From NCBI GenBank assembly GCA_964392615.1, contig CAYMRB010000218.1, forward strand, positions 1-16,318: a stretch of 16,318 nt of DNA. Reading direction: 5' to 3'. This stretch comes from CAYMRB01 sp964392615. Lineage in GTDB: Bacteria > Planctomycetota > UBA8108. The position numbers were made by a program, and so were the translations under genes. How positions within the stretch are numbered: the stretch's first letter is position 1; the number at the start of each line of letters is the position of its first letter. The notes beneath the pieces were generated by a model. The model was not told the DNA's origin and did not search any database. It saw only the letters and a list, made by a program, of their open reading frames with translations. Shown here in pieces: positions 1 to 7,038 of the stretch.

Positions 1-1265
1 TTGCCGTTGCAGTCTCGGCTCAGCGGGCGGCGGCGCAGGACGTACGGAGTCAACTGGTCGTACGCGACCAGAAGATCCAGCGCGCCGGTCTCGTCCTCTT
101 CCGGCGGCGCAGGGCGAAACGGCACGACGCGCAGAGCGATGTCGACTCGCGGCGGCGCATCGATCCAATCGGGCGCCGGTCGGAAGACCTCCGATCCCGT
201 GTTCTCGATGATCAGCACGTAGGGATCGGGACGACGGTCGTTGGAGCGCGCTCCCGCGACCACGATGTCGATGTCGCCGTCGCCGTCGATATCGCCGACG
301 CGCGGATTCTCGATATGCTGCGGGCACGGAATCCGCTGGCTGAGCGCGAGCGTTCCGCCGTCGTTGTGGAACAGCGAGAATTCGTCGCCGCCCCACGACC
401 GCGGATGCGCGACGAGGAGGTCGGTGTCACCGTCGGCGTCGAAATCGGCGGCCTGGAGCCAGTACGGATCCTCCTGTGTCGGCAATCTCTCTTCGGGACC
501 GAACGTGCCGTCGCCGCTGTTGCGGAGCGTGACCAGGTGGTCGTCTCGGGTCGCTGCGACCAGATCGGGGCGGTCGTCACCGTCCAGATCGACGAGGACG
601 GCCGAGCTGGCGCCAGCACCCGCGAGTTCGTCAAGCGGCTCATCGTCGAACGTGCCGTCGCCGCGATTGCGGAGCAGCGCCAGGCGGTTGCCCGAATAGG
701 TGACGACGTCGATATCGCCGTCACCGTCGGCATCGCCGATCAGCATCGAGTCCCAGATCGCGATGCTCCATTCGGCGTAGGTCGGCGCGCCGAGAGCGCC
801 ACTGCCGTCGCCGAGCAAGACCGCGTATTCCGGACGGGAACGGTTCGAGGCGAGGAGGTCGAGGTGCCCATCGCCGTTCAGATCGGCTGCGCGCGCACCT
901 CCGACGAAACGCTCTTCGAAGACGAGCTCGACGGGATCGTCGAACGTGCCGTCGCCGCGATTGAGAACGACGTCGATTCCGCGTCCGACGAGAACCGCGT
1001 CGTCGTCTCCGTCACCGTCGAGATCGGCGACCTCGATCCGGTGTGCGTGGCGCGGGCTGAGTCGCTCTCGCTCGACGAATGGCCCGTTGCGCGTCTGCTC
1101 GATGTCGCACGCGTCGGGGATGCCGTTCACGTTGCAATCCGGCGTCGATCCGTCGGCGACCTCCGTCGCGTCGTCGGTGCCATTGCCGTTGCAGTCCTCG
1201 GCTCGAGCGGTGGCGACGAACACCGCAACGTGGAGAACGGCGAATAGCAGAATGCGCGCAGGCAT
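1..1265 (-). CDS. Secreted FG-GAP/VCBS repeat protein with DCNGNG motifs (C-terminus outside window)
   Basis: The minus-strand frame stays open from ATG at 1265 to the left edge, giving 421 full codons with no stop. The start has GAGAGGA at 1278-1272, six bases upstream. Residues 1-22 form a signal peptide ending near ATARA. A Cys/Asp-rich module follows (DCNGNGTDD at 24-32, NGIPDACDI at 47-55), a calcium-binding-like motif common in planctomycete surface proteins. At least six FG-GAP/VCBS repeats follow, with Asp-rich loops at about 81-89, 128-136, 178-186, 226-234, 274-282 and 325-333, several preceded by GDGTF. Such repeats build integrin-alpha-like beta-propellers, so an extracellular binding or structural role is likely. 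The last visible residues are again DCNGN, suggesting a second Cys/Asp module just beyond the edge. No catalytic motif is visible. Ligand unknown. Confidence 0.88.
   Translation of the reverse strand, partial: MPARILLFAVLHVAVFVATARAEDCNGNGTDDATEVADGSTPDCNVNGIPDACDIEQTRNGPFVERERLSPRHAHRIEVADLDGDGDDDAVLVGRGIDVVLNRGDGTFDDPVELVFEERFVGGARAADLNGDGHLDLLASNRSRPEYAVLLGDGSGALGAPTYAEWSIAIWDSMLIGDADGDGDIDVVTYSGNRLALLRNRGDGTFDDEPLDELAGAGASSAVLVDLDGDDRPDLVAATRDDHLVTLRNSGDGTFGPEERLPTQEDPYWLQAADFDADGDTDLLVAHPRSWGGDEFSLFHNDGGTLALSQRIPCPQHIENPRVGDIDGDGDIDIVVAGARSNDRRPDPYVLIIENTGSEVFRPAPDWIDAPPRVDIALRVVPFRPAPPEEDETGALDLLVAYDQLTPYVLRRRPLSRDCNG
642..669. repeat. 28-base exact direct repeat inside FG-GAP gene, copy 1
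   Basis: This 28-base segment recurs exactly at 936-963 and, diverged, near 503-525. It encodes the recurring NRGDGTFDD segment of the FG-GAP repeats on the minus strand, so it reflects tandem duplication of the protein repeat and is not a mobile or regulatory element. Confidence 0.8.
936..963. repeat. 28-base exact direct repeat inside FG-GAP gene, copy 2
   Basis: Second exact copy of the segment at 642-669, in the same reading phase. DNA-level identity between repeats that are otherwise diverged suggests recent duplication or gene conversion. Confidence 0.8.
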
Positions 1266-1599
1266 GGCAGGTCCTCTCGCGTGTCGTTCGATGAGATCCG
1301 AACCCGCATACGAGTCTATCCGGACCGTTCGGCGCGAGTCGCGCCAAAACCGCGAACCGCCGCGCCGAGGTCTGCACCGCCGGCGAGCGCTCAAGGAGAC
1401 GGCGCCATTCGGTCGACACTCGGGCTGTGTGAGTGTGGCTGGCCTGCCACAGGCTCGCCTCGGAGTTCGCTTTTCGGAAGAAACCCGCGGCGCTGGTAGT
1501 GCTGTTGCCCATGACGGCGACCGAGAACGGCGCCACCGCGTCGAGTCTTGCGTCGGTGGGAGGGTGTCGTCGCGCGAGGGATTCGAAGGAGACCACGCC
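1266..1599. other. Divergent intergenic region, no gene
   Basis: This 334-base spacer separates the start of the FG-GAP gene (minus) from the pseudopilin (plus) and must carry both promoters. No convincing -35/-10 pair is visible. The clearest structure is a small inverted repeat at 1434-1451 (TGTGGC, six-base spacer, GCCACA). Frames that stay open through here look like by-products of high GC: they lack ribosome binding sites and recognisable protein sequence. Confidence 0.6.
1585..1592 (+). promoter_or_regulatory. Ribosome binding site fixing the pseudopilin start
   Basis: GAAGGAGA lies seven bases before ATG at 1600. The frame is open upstream to about 946, but only this ATG has a Shine-Dalgarno sequence, and it places the prepilin motif near the N-terminus as the family requires. 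Confidence 0.75.
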
Positions 1600-2109
1600 A
1601 TGGCGTTCCGTTTCACCGGCCCCGGGGAGCAGAGGCTCGGGGCCTTCAGTCTGATCGAGGTCTTCCTCGTGGTGCTCGTCGTCTTCATCCTGCTCGCACT
1701 GGCGATACCGCGAATCTCGTCGATGCGAGACTCGGCCGATCGGGCATCTTGTATCGCGAACCTCCGCGCGATCGAGCTGGCGATTACAAAGTGGGAAGAC
1801 GAGAAGGGGCGGGAGTTCCCACAGGGGTGGATCGACAAGGCCGGGCTGGGGGGCGGAAAGAAATCGTGCGATCTGAGCCTCTACGTCGAGAGCAAGTCGG
1901 TGTTCGACTGCTCAGCGAACGGCAGGAACGGAAGCGAGTACTTCTACGTCCTCCCGGTGAACGATCAGGTGAACAAGTACGCTGACTACTTCCCCGGGGT
2001 GAACTGCTACGGGGCAGGGCGCCCGCCTCACCTGAGGCTCGAGCATCCGCACACGACGTACTCCGAGGATCCGTATAAGAAGGCGGGCGGCGTTCCTCCG
2101 AGCCTGTGA
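1600..2109 (+). CDS. Prepilin-type N-terminal cleavage/methylation domain protein (pseudopilin)
   Basis: A 169-residue protein with a type IV pilin/type II secretion N-terminus: a short leader (residues 1-15), then FSLIEVFLVV with Glu20 at +5 of the mature protein, and a hydrophobic helix to about residue 36 followed by Pro37-Arg38. The residue before the cleavage site is Ala15, with Gly14 at -2, where the classical motif has Gly at -1; AFSLIE is a variant I associate with planctomycete pseudopilins. The leader would be processed by a prepilin peptidase (not in the window) and the protein held in the inner membrane. The C-terminal part (SLYVESKSVFDCSANG, EYFYVLP) resembles short GspG-like planctomycete pseudopilins of unknown role. 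No other pilus or secretion gene is nearby, so it is an orphan here. Confidence 0.85.
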   Translation: MAFRFTGPGEQRLGAFSLIEVFLVVLVVFILLALAIPRISSMRDSADRASCIANLRAIELAITKWEDEKGREFPQGWIDKAGLGGGKKSCDLSLYVESKSVFDCSANGRNGSEYFYVLPVNDQVNKYADYFPGVNCYGAGRPPHLRLEHPHTTYSEDPYKKAGGVPPSL

Positions 2110-2158
2110 GAGGGGCGATCCCTCGATCTCCCGTCGCAGGGTGGGAGGTACCCTCCAC
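2110..2158 (+). terminator. Two small tandem hairpins after the pseudopilin
   Basis: GAGGG (2110-2114) pairs with CCCTC (2120-2124) directly after the stop codon. A second hairpin has GGAGG (2144-2148) pairing with CCTCC (2152-2156), extended by GT/AC across a one-base bulge (2141-2158). Neither is followed by a T tract, so intrinsic termination is only possible, not shown. Confidence 0.25.
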
Positions 2159-2225
2159 GCCGTCTCCGCGGTAGCATGTCCCGCTGGTTCAGCCGACCGT
2201 TGACAACCATGCGAGGCCCGCGACC

Positions 2226-3740
2226 GTGATGAGAATACTGACCGCCCTGTGGCTCGTCGCCCTGCTGCCTGTCGTCTTCTGCGCCTGCACGTCTCCCGAA
2301 TCCGAAGGCTCGGAGGCCGGTAAGGCTGCGGTACGCCGGCCGAACGTCGTCTTCGTGCTGACCGACGACCAGCGCTGGGACCAGATGTCCTGCGCGGGGC
2401 ACCCGTTCCTGCGCACGCCGAACATGGATCGCCTCGCGAGCGAGGGCGCGCGGTTCGCGAACATGTTCGTCACGACGTCGCTGTGCTCGCCGAGCCGCGC
2501 GTCGTTCCTGTCCGGTCTCTACGCGCACACGCACGGGGTCGTGAACAACTTCACCGACTACCCGACGGATCTCGCGAGCTTCCCGCGGCGGTTGCAGGAG
2601 GCGGGCTACGAGACCGCGTACGTCGGCAAGTGGCACATGGGCGAAGCGAGCGACGCGAAGCGGCCCGGCTTCGACTATTGGGTGTCGCACAAGGGGCAGG
2701 GGAAGTACCAGGACACCGAGTTCAACGTCAACGGCGAGCAGCGCGTCGTCCCCGGCTACTACACCAACGTCGTCACGGACATGGCGATCGACTGGCTGAA
2801 GGGACGCAGTGACGAGCAGCCGTTCCTCATGATCCTGGGACACAAGGCGCCGCACACGCCGTTCACGCCGGAAGAGAAGTACACGACCGTATTCGACGAG
2901 GTCCCGATCGGCTATCCCGAGAGCGCGTTCGCCCTCGATACGAAGCCCGCCTGGGTGCGTGAGCGCATCGATACGTGGCACGGCATCTACGGGCCGATCT
3001 ATGGCTATCGCAAGGACTTCCCCGACACGAGCCCCGAGGGCGTGGTGCACTTCGATCGCTTCGTTCGCTCGTACACGGCGACGATGCTGAGCATCGACGA
3101 CAGCCTCGGTCGCCTGTACGACGCGCTGTCGGAGAAGGGTATCCTCGACGACACCGTCATCGTGTTCGCGGGCGACAACGGCTTCTTCCTCGGCGAGCAC
3201 GGCATGAGCGACAAGCGCACGATGCACGAGGAGAGCATTCGCGTGCCCATGCTCGTGCGCTATCCACCTCTCGCGAAGCCGGGGACGGTCGTCGAGCAGC
3301 AGGTGCTGAACATCGATCTCGCGCCGAGCATTCTGGAAATCTGCGGTGCCGCGCCGCTCGAGAACATCCACGGCCGCTCGTGGAAGGGGATTCTCAGCGG
3401 CGAGTCGACGCAGTGGCGCAAGAGCTGGTACTACGAGTACAACTACGAGAAGCAGTTCCCGTACACGCCGAACGTCCGCGGCGTGCGAACGGACCGCTGG
3501 AAGTACGTCCACTACCCGCACGGCGACGGCGGTCCGGATCGCCATATGGCAGAGCTCTACGACCTGAAGGCCGATCCGGGCGAGCGAAGCAATCTGATCG
3601 CGCAGCCGCAGTACGCCGACCAGGTCAAGGAGCTCAGCGCCGAGCTCGAGCGCCTGATGCGCGAGACGGACGCGCTGCCGGATGAGATGCCGCTCGACGA
3701 GGGCGTCAAGAAGGCGCTGCCGGACGAGGACATCCGCTGA
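2226..3740 (+). CDS. Sulfatase 1, family S1 formylglycine-dependent, probable lipoprotein
   Basis: A 504-residue exported sulfatase that would hydrolyse a sulfate ester. The N-terminal hydrophobic segment ends in VVFCAC; Cys21 satisfies the general lipobox pattern, so surface or periplasmic anchoring is likely. Metal-site Asp47-Asp48 (TDDQ), the formylglycine signature C87-S-P-S-R91, Lys135 and His137 (GKWHMG), Asp317-Asn318 (GDNG) and Lys330 are all present, so the active site looks complete. The C-terminal part (RTDRWKYVHY, ELYDLKADPGER) matches the usual sulfatase tail. DNGFFLGEHG and the overall pattern resemble N-acetylglucosamine-6-sulfatase-like or mucin-desulfating members; the substrate is not proven. 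The start could be GTG 2226 or ATG 2229. GAGG at 2213-2216 is nine bases from the GTG and twelve from the ATG, so I chose the GTG. Cys87 needs a maturase encoded elsewhere. Confidence 0.93.
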   Translation: MMRILTALWLVALLPVVFCACTSPESEGSEAGKAAVRRPNVVFVLTDDQRWDQMSCAGHPFLRTPNMDRLASEGARFANMFVTTSLCSPSRASFLSGLYAHTHGVVNNFTDYPTDLASFPRRLQEAGYETAYVGKWHMGEASDAKRPGFDYWVSHKGQGKYQDTEFNVNGEQRVVPGYYTNVVTDMAIDWLKGRSDEQPFLMILGHKAPHTPFTPEEKYTTVFDEVPIGYPESAFALDTKPAWVRERIDTWHGIYGPIYGYRKDFPDTSPEGVVHFDRFVRSYTATMLSIDDSLGRLYDALSEKGILDDTVIVFAGDNGFFLGEHGMSDKRTMHEESIRVPMLVRYPPLAKPGTVVEQQVLNIDLAPSILEICGAAPLENIHGRSWKGILSGESTQWRKSWYYEYNYEKQFPYTPNVRGVRTDRWKYVHYPHGDGGPDRHMAELYDLKADPGERSNLIAQPQYADQVKELSAELERLMRETDALPDEMPLDEGVKKALPDEDIR

Positions 3741-3743
3741 GGA

Positions 3744-5201
3744 TCACTTGCCCGTCGCGCGCGGCGGCTGCCCCGTGATCTCGCGGTAGTACGCGTCCAT
3801 CGTCTGGTGGTACGCGCGGTACGACGGAAAGAACGGCGGACGGTTGCCCTGGTTCCAGCGGTTCCAGAGCGCCGTCAGCCGTTCGACGTCGTCGGGGCGC
3901 GGTGCCGCCAGGTCCGTCGTCTCGCCGATGTCGGCGTCGAGGTCGTAGAGGGCCGGCTTCTCTCGGGGGCCGGCCTGGACGAGCTTCAGCGCGCCGGAAC
4001 GGACCGCCCAGGCCGCGCCGTTCTCCTGGCGCCAGTAGAGCGCTTCGTGGGGCGGTCCCTTCTCTTCGCCCTTCAGATATGGCAGCAGCGACACACCGTC
4101 GAGGCGCTCGTTCGCCGCCACGTCGATGCCGGCGACCGCGAGCGCGGTGCACGAGATGTCGTGCGAGATGACCGGGTGGGGATACACGGTCCCCTGCGGC
4201 AGCACGCCGGGCCACGACGCGATGAACGGCACGCGGATGCCGCCCTCGAACACCTTGCCCTTCGTACCGCGGAGAGGCCCGTTGTCCGAGGCGTTATGGG
4301 GTTCCGGGCCGCCGTTGTCGCTGAGGAAGAAGATGAGCGTCTTGTCGCGCAGCGACGCGCGCTCGAGGCTGCGCAGGATCTCGCCGACGCCGTCGTCCAT
4401 CGCGCGGACCATCGCGACGTACTTCTGGCGCTTCGTCGGTCCGGCCTTTCTCGCCTTCTTCGAGCCTTTCGGTGAAGGGCTCGAGCGCATGGCCGCGTCG
4501 AGGTACTCCTTCGGCGCTTGCAGCGGCGTGTGCGGCGCGTTGTACGCCACGTACAGGAAGAACGGCTTGTCGCGATTCGCGTCGATGAATCCGATCGCGC
4601 TGCGCGACAGCGACGTCGTCAGGTACTCGGTCAAGACCTCCGGCTTGCCGTCGCGTTCGAGCGGCACGAAGTAGCCCTCGCCCATCGGACGGAGCAGGTC
4701 GACCGAGAAGTAGTCGTGCCCGCCGCCGCGGAAGCCGTAGAAGAAGTCGAATCCGCGCTGCAGCGGATGAAACGGCTTCGCCGCGCCGAGGTGCCACTTG
4801 CCGACCGCGCCGGTGGCCCGACCCGCAGCGCGCAAGCGCGTCGCGATCGTCTTCTCGCTGCGGGGGAGGCCCAGGTGGTTGTTGTGCGGGTCGTACGGCA
4901 TATTGCGCTCGTAGCCGAAGCGATGCTGGTAGCGCCCCGTCATCAACGAGGCTCGCATCGGGCTGCAGAACGAGTGTGCCGCGTAGCCGCTCGAGCAGCG
5001 GACGCCGGTGGCTGCGAGGCGATCGATGTTCGGCGTGGCGATGTCGCGGCAGCCGTGGACGCCGACGTCTCCGTAGCCGAGATCGTCGGCCAGAATCACG
5101 ACGACGTTCGCCTGGCGATTCTCGACGGCGTGAAGCGGACCCGCGACGAGCGCGGCGAGAGTTCCGAGCGTGAGGATGCGGACGAGTGGTCTTGCTGGCA
5201 T
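3744..5201 (-). CDS. Sulfatase 2, family S1 arylsulfatase-like, secreted
   Basis: A 485-residue protein with a Sec signal peptide (residues 1 to about 25, ending LHA). The family S1 active site is complete: Asp39-Asp40 (ADDLGYGD), C79-S-P-M-R83 for formylglycine, Lys135 and His137 (GKWHLG), Asp295-Asn296 (SDNGG) and Lys314 (RGTKG). GRYQHRFGYE and the ADDLGYGD start place it in a different subfamily from sulfatase 1, closer to arylsulfatase A-like planctomycete enzymes. A Lys/Arg/Ser-rich insert (SPKGSKKARKAGPTKR) lies before KYVAMVRAMDD. Its start is 20 bases after the CotH stop, with no good Shine-Dalgarno sequence, suggesting co-transcription or coupled translation. Its stop is three bases from that of sulfatase 1 on the other strand. 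Substrate unknown; a sulfated polysaccharide fits the neighbourhood. Confidence 0.93.
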   Translation of the reverse strand: MPARPLVRILTLGTLAALVAGPLHAVENRQANVVVILADDLGYGDVGVHGCRDIATPNIDRLAATGVRCSSGYAAHSFCSPMRASLMTGRYQHRFGYERNMPYDPHNNHLGLPRSEKTIATRLRAAGRATGAVGKWHLGAAKPFHPLQRGFDFFYGFRGGGHDYFSVDLLRPMGEGYFVPLERDGKPEVLTEYLTTSLSRSAIGFIDANRDKPFFLYVAYNAPHTPLQAPKEYLDAAMRSSPSPKGSKKARKAGPTKRQKYVAMVRAMDDGVGEILRSLERASLRDKTLIFFLSDNGGPEPHNASDNGPLRGTKGKVFEGGIRVPFIASWPGVLPQGTVYPHPVISHDISCTALAVAGIDVAANERLDGVSLLPYLKGEEKGPPHEALYWRQENGAAWAVRSGALKLVQAGPREKPALYDLDADIGETTDLAAPRPDDVERLTALWNRWNQGNRPPFFPSYRAYHQTMDAYYREITGQPPRATGK

Positions 5202-5221
5202 GGTGAGCTAGATGTCAGAGG

Positions 5222-7024
5222 TTATTCCTTCTCCGGCGCGCTCTCGGACGCGTCGTGATACGGACCGACCGTGACGACGTTCGACACGCCGGTGCCTCGC
5301 GGGCCGGACGGCGTCGGCCGGAGCGCGAACACGCGGTAGCGGTATGTCGCGGCCGGCTCGACGTTCGTGTCCGTTGCCGCGGTTTGGTTCGGCCCGGGAA
5401 GCCCGACGGCGTTTCGGAATCCGTCGCAATCGGCGCCGGTGCAGCGCTGGACGATGAACGCGCCCTCGTCGGTCGCGTTGTCCTTCCACTCCAGGCGGAT
5501 GCGTCGTGCGCCACGTTCGACGACGCACAGATCGCTCGGCGCGTCGGCCGACGGTGATCCCGGTCGCGGTTGCTCGCGCGGATCGCCGCGGCGCCCAGGG
5601 CCGTGTCCGCGCTTCCCTCGTGCGGCGAAATCGGGACGCGGCCCGGGAGAGTCGATTTGCGCGCGGGCGGTCTCGTAGCGTCGATGCATGAACGCCTTCA
5701 TCGACTGCACGATCGATTCGTAGTCTGTGTCGCCAGGCACCGTGGCTCGCCGATGCGGAAACGGGTCTTCGGCGAGGTGTGGCGCGATCTGCGCGAACAG
5801 CGTGTCGAGCCTCTTTTCGAGAGCCTCCGGCCGGAAGGACGTTTCGAGCAGTCGGTCGACGCGTTGGCGGTAGAGCGCGAGAAGCTCGTCGTCGGCGACG
5901 ATACGTTCGAGCAACGGCCGCGGCGGCGCCGGGACCGGCCACGCGGCGTGCCAATCGTCGATGACCGCGATGCGGCCGAAGGCCTCTTGGGCGAAGCCGA
6001 CGTCGAGGTCCCATGGCAGGTAGAACCAGCGCCCTGTAGCCGACGATCGGTAGAGGTAGTAGTTGTGCGGGCCCCAGCCGGTGTACTGATCGAACGCGCC
6101 GGACAGCATCAGCACGGCCATCGAGGAGATGAAGGAGTCGAGATCGAACACCGCGCCGAACCGCGCGGCGAACTCTTCCTGCGGCACGCGATGCAGCCCG
6201 CGAATCAGGTCGGCGATCGGCGCCACCGATTCGTCCGCCCCCTTCGGCTCGAAGGCCTTGCTGTAGAGGAGCGGTTCGTCGCCGACGAAGCGCAGGTCGG
6301 CGCCGGGGCCGCCGCGATGCACCTTGTACAGCGCGCCGTCAGCGTCGTCGAAGCGGTGCCTGAGATACGCTCGATCGATGCGCTCGACGTTGACGTAGAC
6401 GCCCTGGTACTCGCCGTTCAGTGACACCCGAGCATAACTCGTTCGCGGCGCGCGGACGCCGACGTCACGCAGCGCATCGGTGATCAATCGTTCGCTGAAC
6501 AAGCTGCCGAACTGCACGCCGTTGTCGAGAGCGACGCGGCGCAGCCCCAAGAACCGCTGGCCCGCGACGTACTCCGAGAACTTGACGAGAAAGCTCCGCT
6601 TGTGCCGCTGCTCGGGGCGAGACGAGCTATCGCCCTTGAATCGAATGCCGACGTTCTGAACCTCGCGGCCATTCCACCGAAACGTCCCCGGCACGTAGAC
6701 GCGTTCGGGAAGCGCGGCGAGCATACGCTCGACATCCGACGGGGCGATGTCGAGCTCGACGGTCTGAACGACGTCGGGATCGTAGAACGAGGCGCGAGAG
6801 CGCTCGTCATCATCCTGCACCGTACCGCCCCCGGGACTCGTGGGCGGGCCGGAGCAGCCGGCCGCCAACGCACAGCCGACCGCAAACGCCAAGAGCGAAA
6901 CCCTCGGCGAGAAGCCGGAGGCGCGTAGTCGACTGAGCGCAACGAAGCCAGCGGGCGGAGATGCCGCTCGAATGCACAGATATTTGTGAAAGGCGGCACT
7001 AAGGGGGCCTGCGGCGACAGCCAC
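5222..7024 (-). CDS. CotH kinase family lipoprotein with C-terminal fibronectin type III-like domain
   Basis: About 600 residues. Using GTG 7024 as start, a hydrophobic segment (SLLAFAVGCALAAGC) ends at lipobox Cys57. The CotH region follows: VYVPGTFRWNG, GIRFKGDSSSR, a YQGVYVNVERID segment, and PWDLDVGF, whose Asp residues match the metal/catalytic site of CotH protein kinases. After a Gly/Pro/Arg-rich linker (GKRGHGPGRRGDPREQPRP) comes an FN3-like domain (RIRLEWKDNATDEGAFIVQR, then YRYRVFAL). CotH proteins are atypical protein kinases known from Bacillus spore coats; CotH domains also occur in cellulosomal proteins. Here it is probably anchored outside the cytoplasm. The start is uncertain: there is no in-frame ATG near the signal peptide. 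CTG 6979 gives a more normal leader but lacks a Shine-Dalgarno sequence. The frame stays open to 8053, but that part is antisense to the oxidoreductase gene. Confidence 0.85.
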   Translation of the reverse strand: MAVAAGPLSAAFHKYLCIRAASPPAGFVALSRLRASGFSPRVSLLAFAVGCALAAGCSGPPTSPGGGTVQDDDERSRASFYDPDVVQTVELDIAPSDVERMLAALPERVYVPGTFRWNGREVQNVGIRFKGDSSSRPEQRHKRSFLVKFSEYVAGQRFLGLRRVALDNGVQFGSLFSERLITDALRDVGVRAPRTSYARVSLNGEYQGVYVNVERIDRAYLRHRFDDADGALYKVHRGGPGADLRFVGDEPLLYSKAFEPKGADESVAPIADLIRGLHRVPQEEFAARFGAVFDLDSFISSMAVLMLSGAFDQYTGWGPHNYYLYRSSATGRWFYLPWDLDVGFAQEAFGRIAVIDDWHAAWPVPAPPRPLLERIVADDELLALYRQRVDRLLETSFRPEALEKRLDTLFAQIAPHLAEDPFPHRRATVPGDTDYESIVQSMKAFMHRRYETARAQIDSPGPRPDFAARGKRGHGPGRRGDPREQPRPGSPSADAPSDLCVVERGARRIRLEWKDNATDEGAFIVQRCTGADCDGFRNAVGLPGPNQTAATDTNVEPAATYRYRVFALRPTPSGPRGTGVSNVVTVGPYHDASESAPEKE

Positions 7025-7032
7025 AGACCCCC
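7003..7032 (-). terminator. Nine-base-pair GC-rich hairpin after the oxidoreductase gene
   Basis: On the plus strand GGGGGCCTG (7003-7011) and CAGACCCCC (7024-7032) are complementary over nine pairs with one G-U, around a 12-base loop. It starts seven bases after the oxidoreductase stop. On the minus strand only TTAGTG follows; on the plus strand GTTTTC follows. It may attenuate read-through from the oxidoreductase into CotH, and it overlaps the GTG 7024 start candidate of CotH. Confidence 0.4.
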
Positions 7033-7038
7033 GTTTTC

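Noticed and set aside
642..963. 28-base direct repeats as a possible CRISPR or mobile element
   Set aside because: Only two exact copies, both in frame within FG-GAP protein repeats, with coding sequence between them.
315..1247. Long plus-strand open frame opposite the FG-GAP gene
   Set aside because: It mirrors the GC-rich Asp/Gly repeats of the minus-strand gene; the minus frame has a signal peptide and clear FG-GAP motifs.
946..1599. Upstream extension of the pseudopilin frame to 946
   Set aside because: It is antisense to the FG-GAP gene in part, would bury the prepilin leader, and only ATG 1600 has a ribosome binding site.
2200..2205. Perfect TTGACA resembling a -35 box before sulfatase 1
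   Set aside because: A -10 at normal spacing would fall on the start codon (2223-2228) and the sequence there does not fit.
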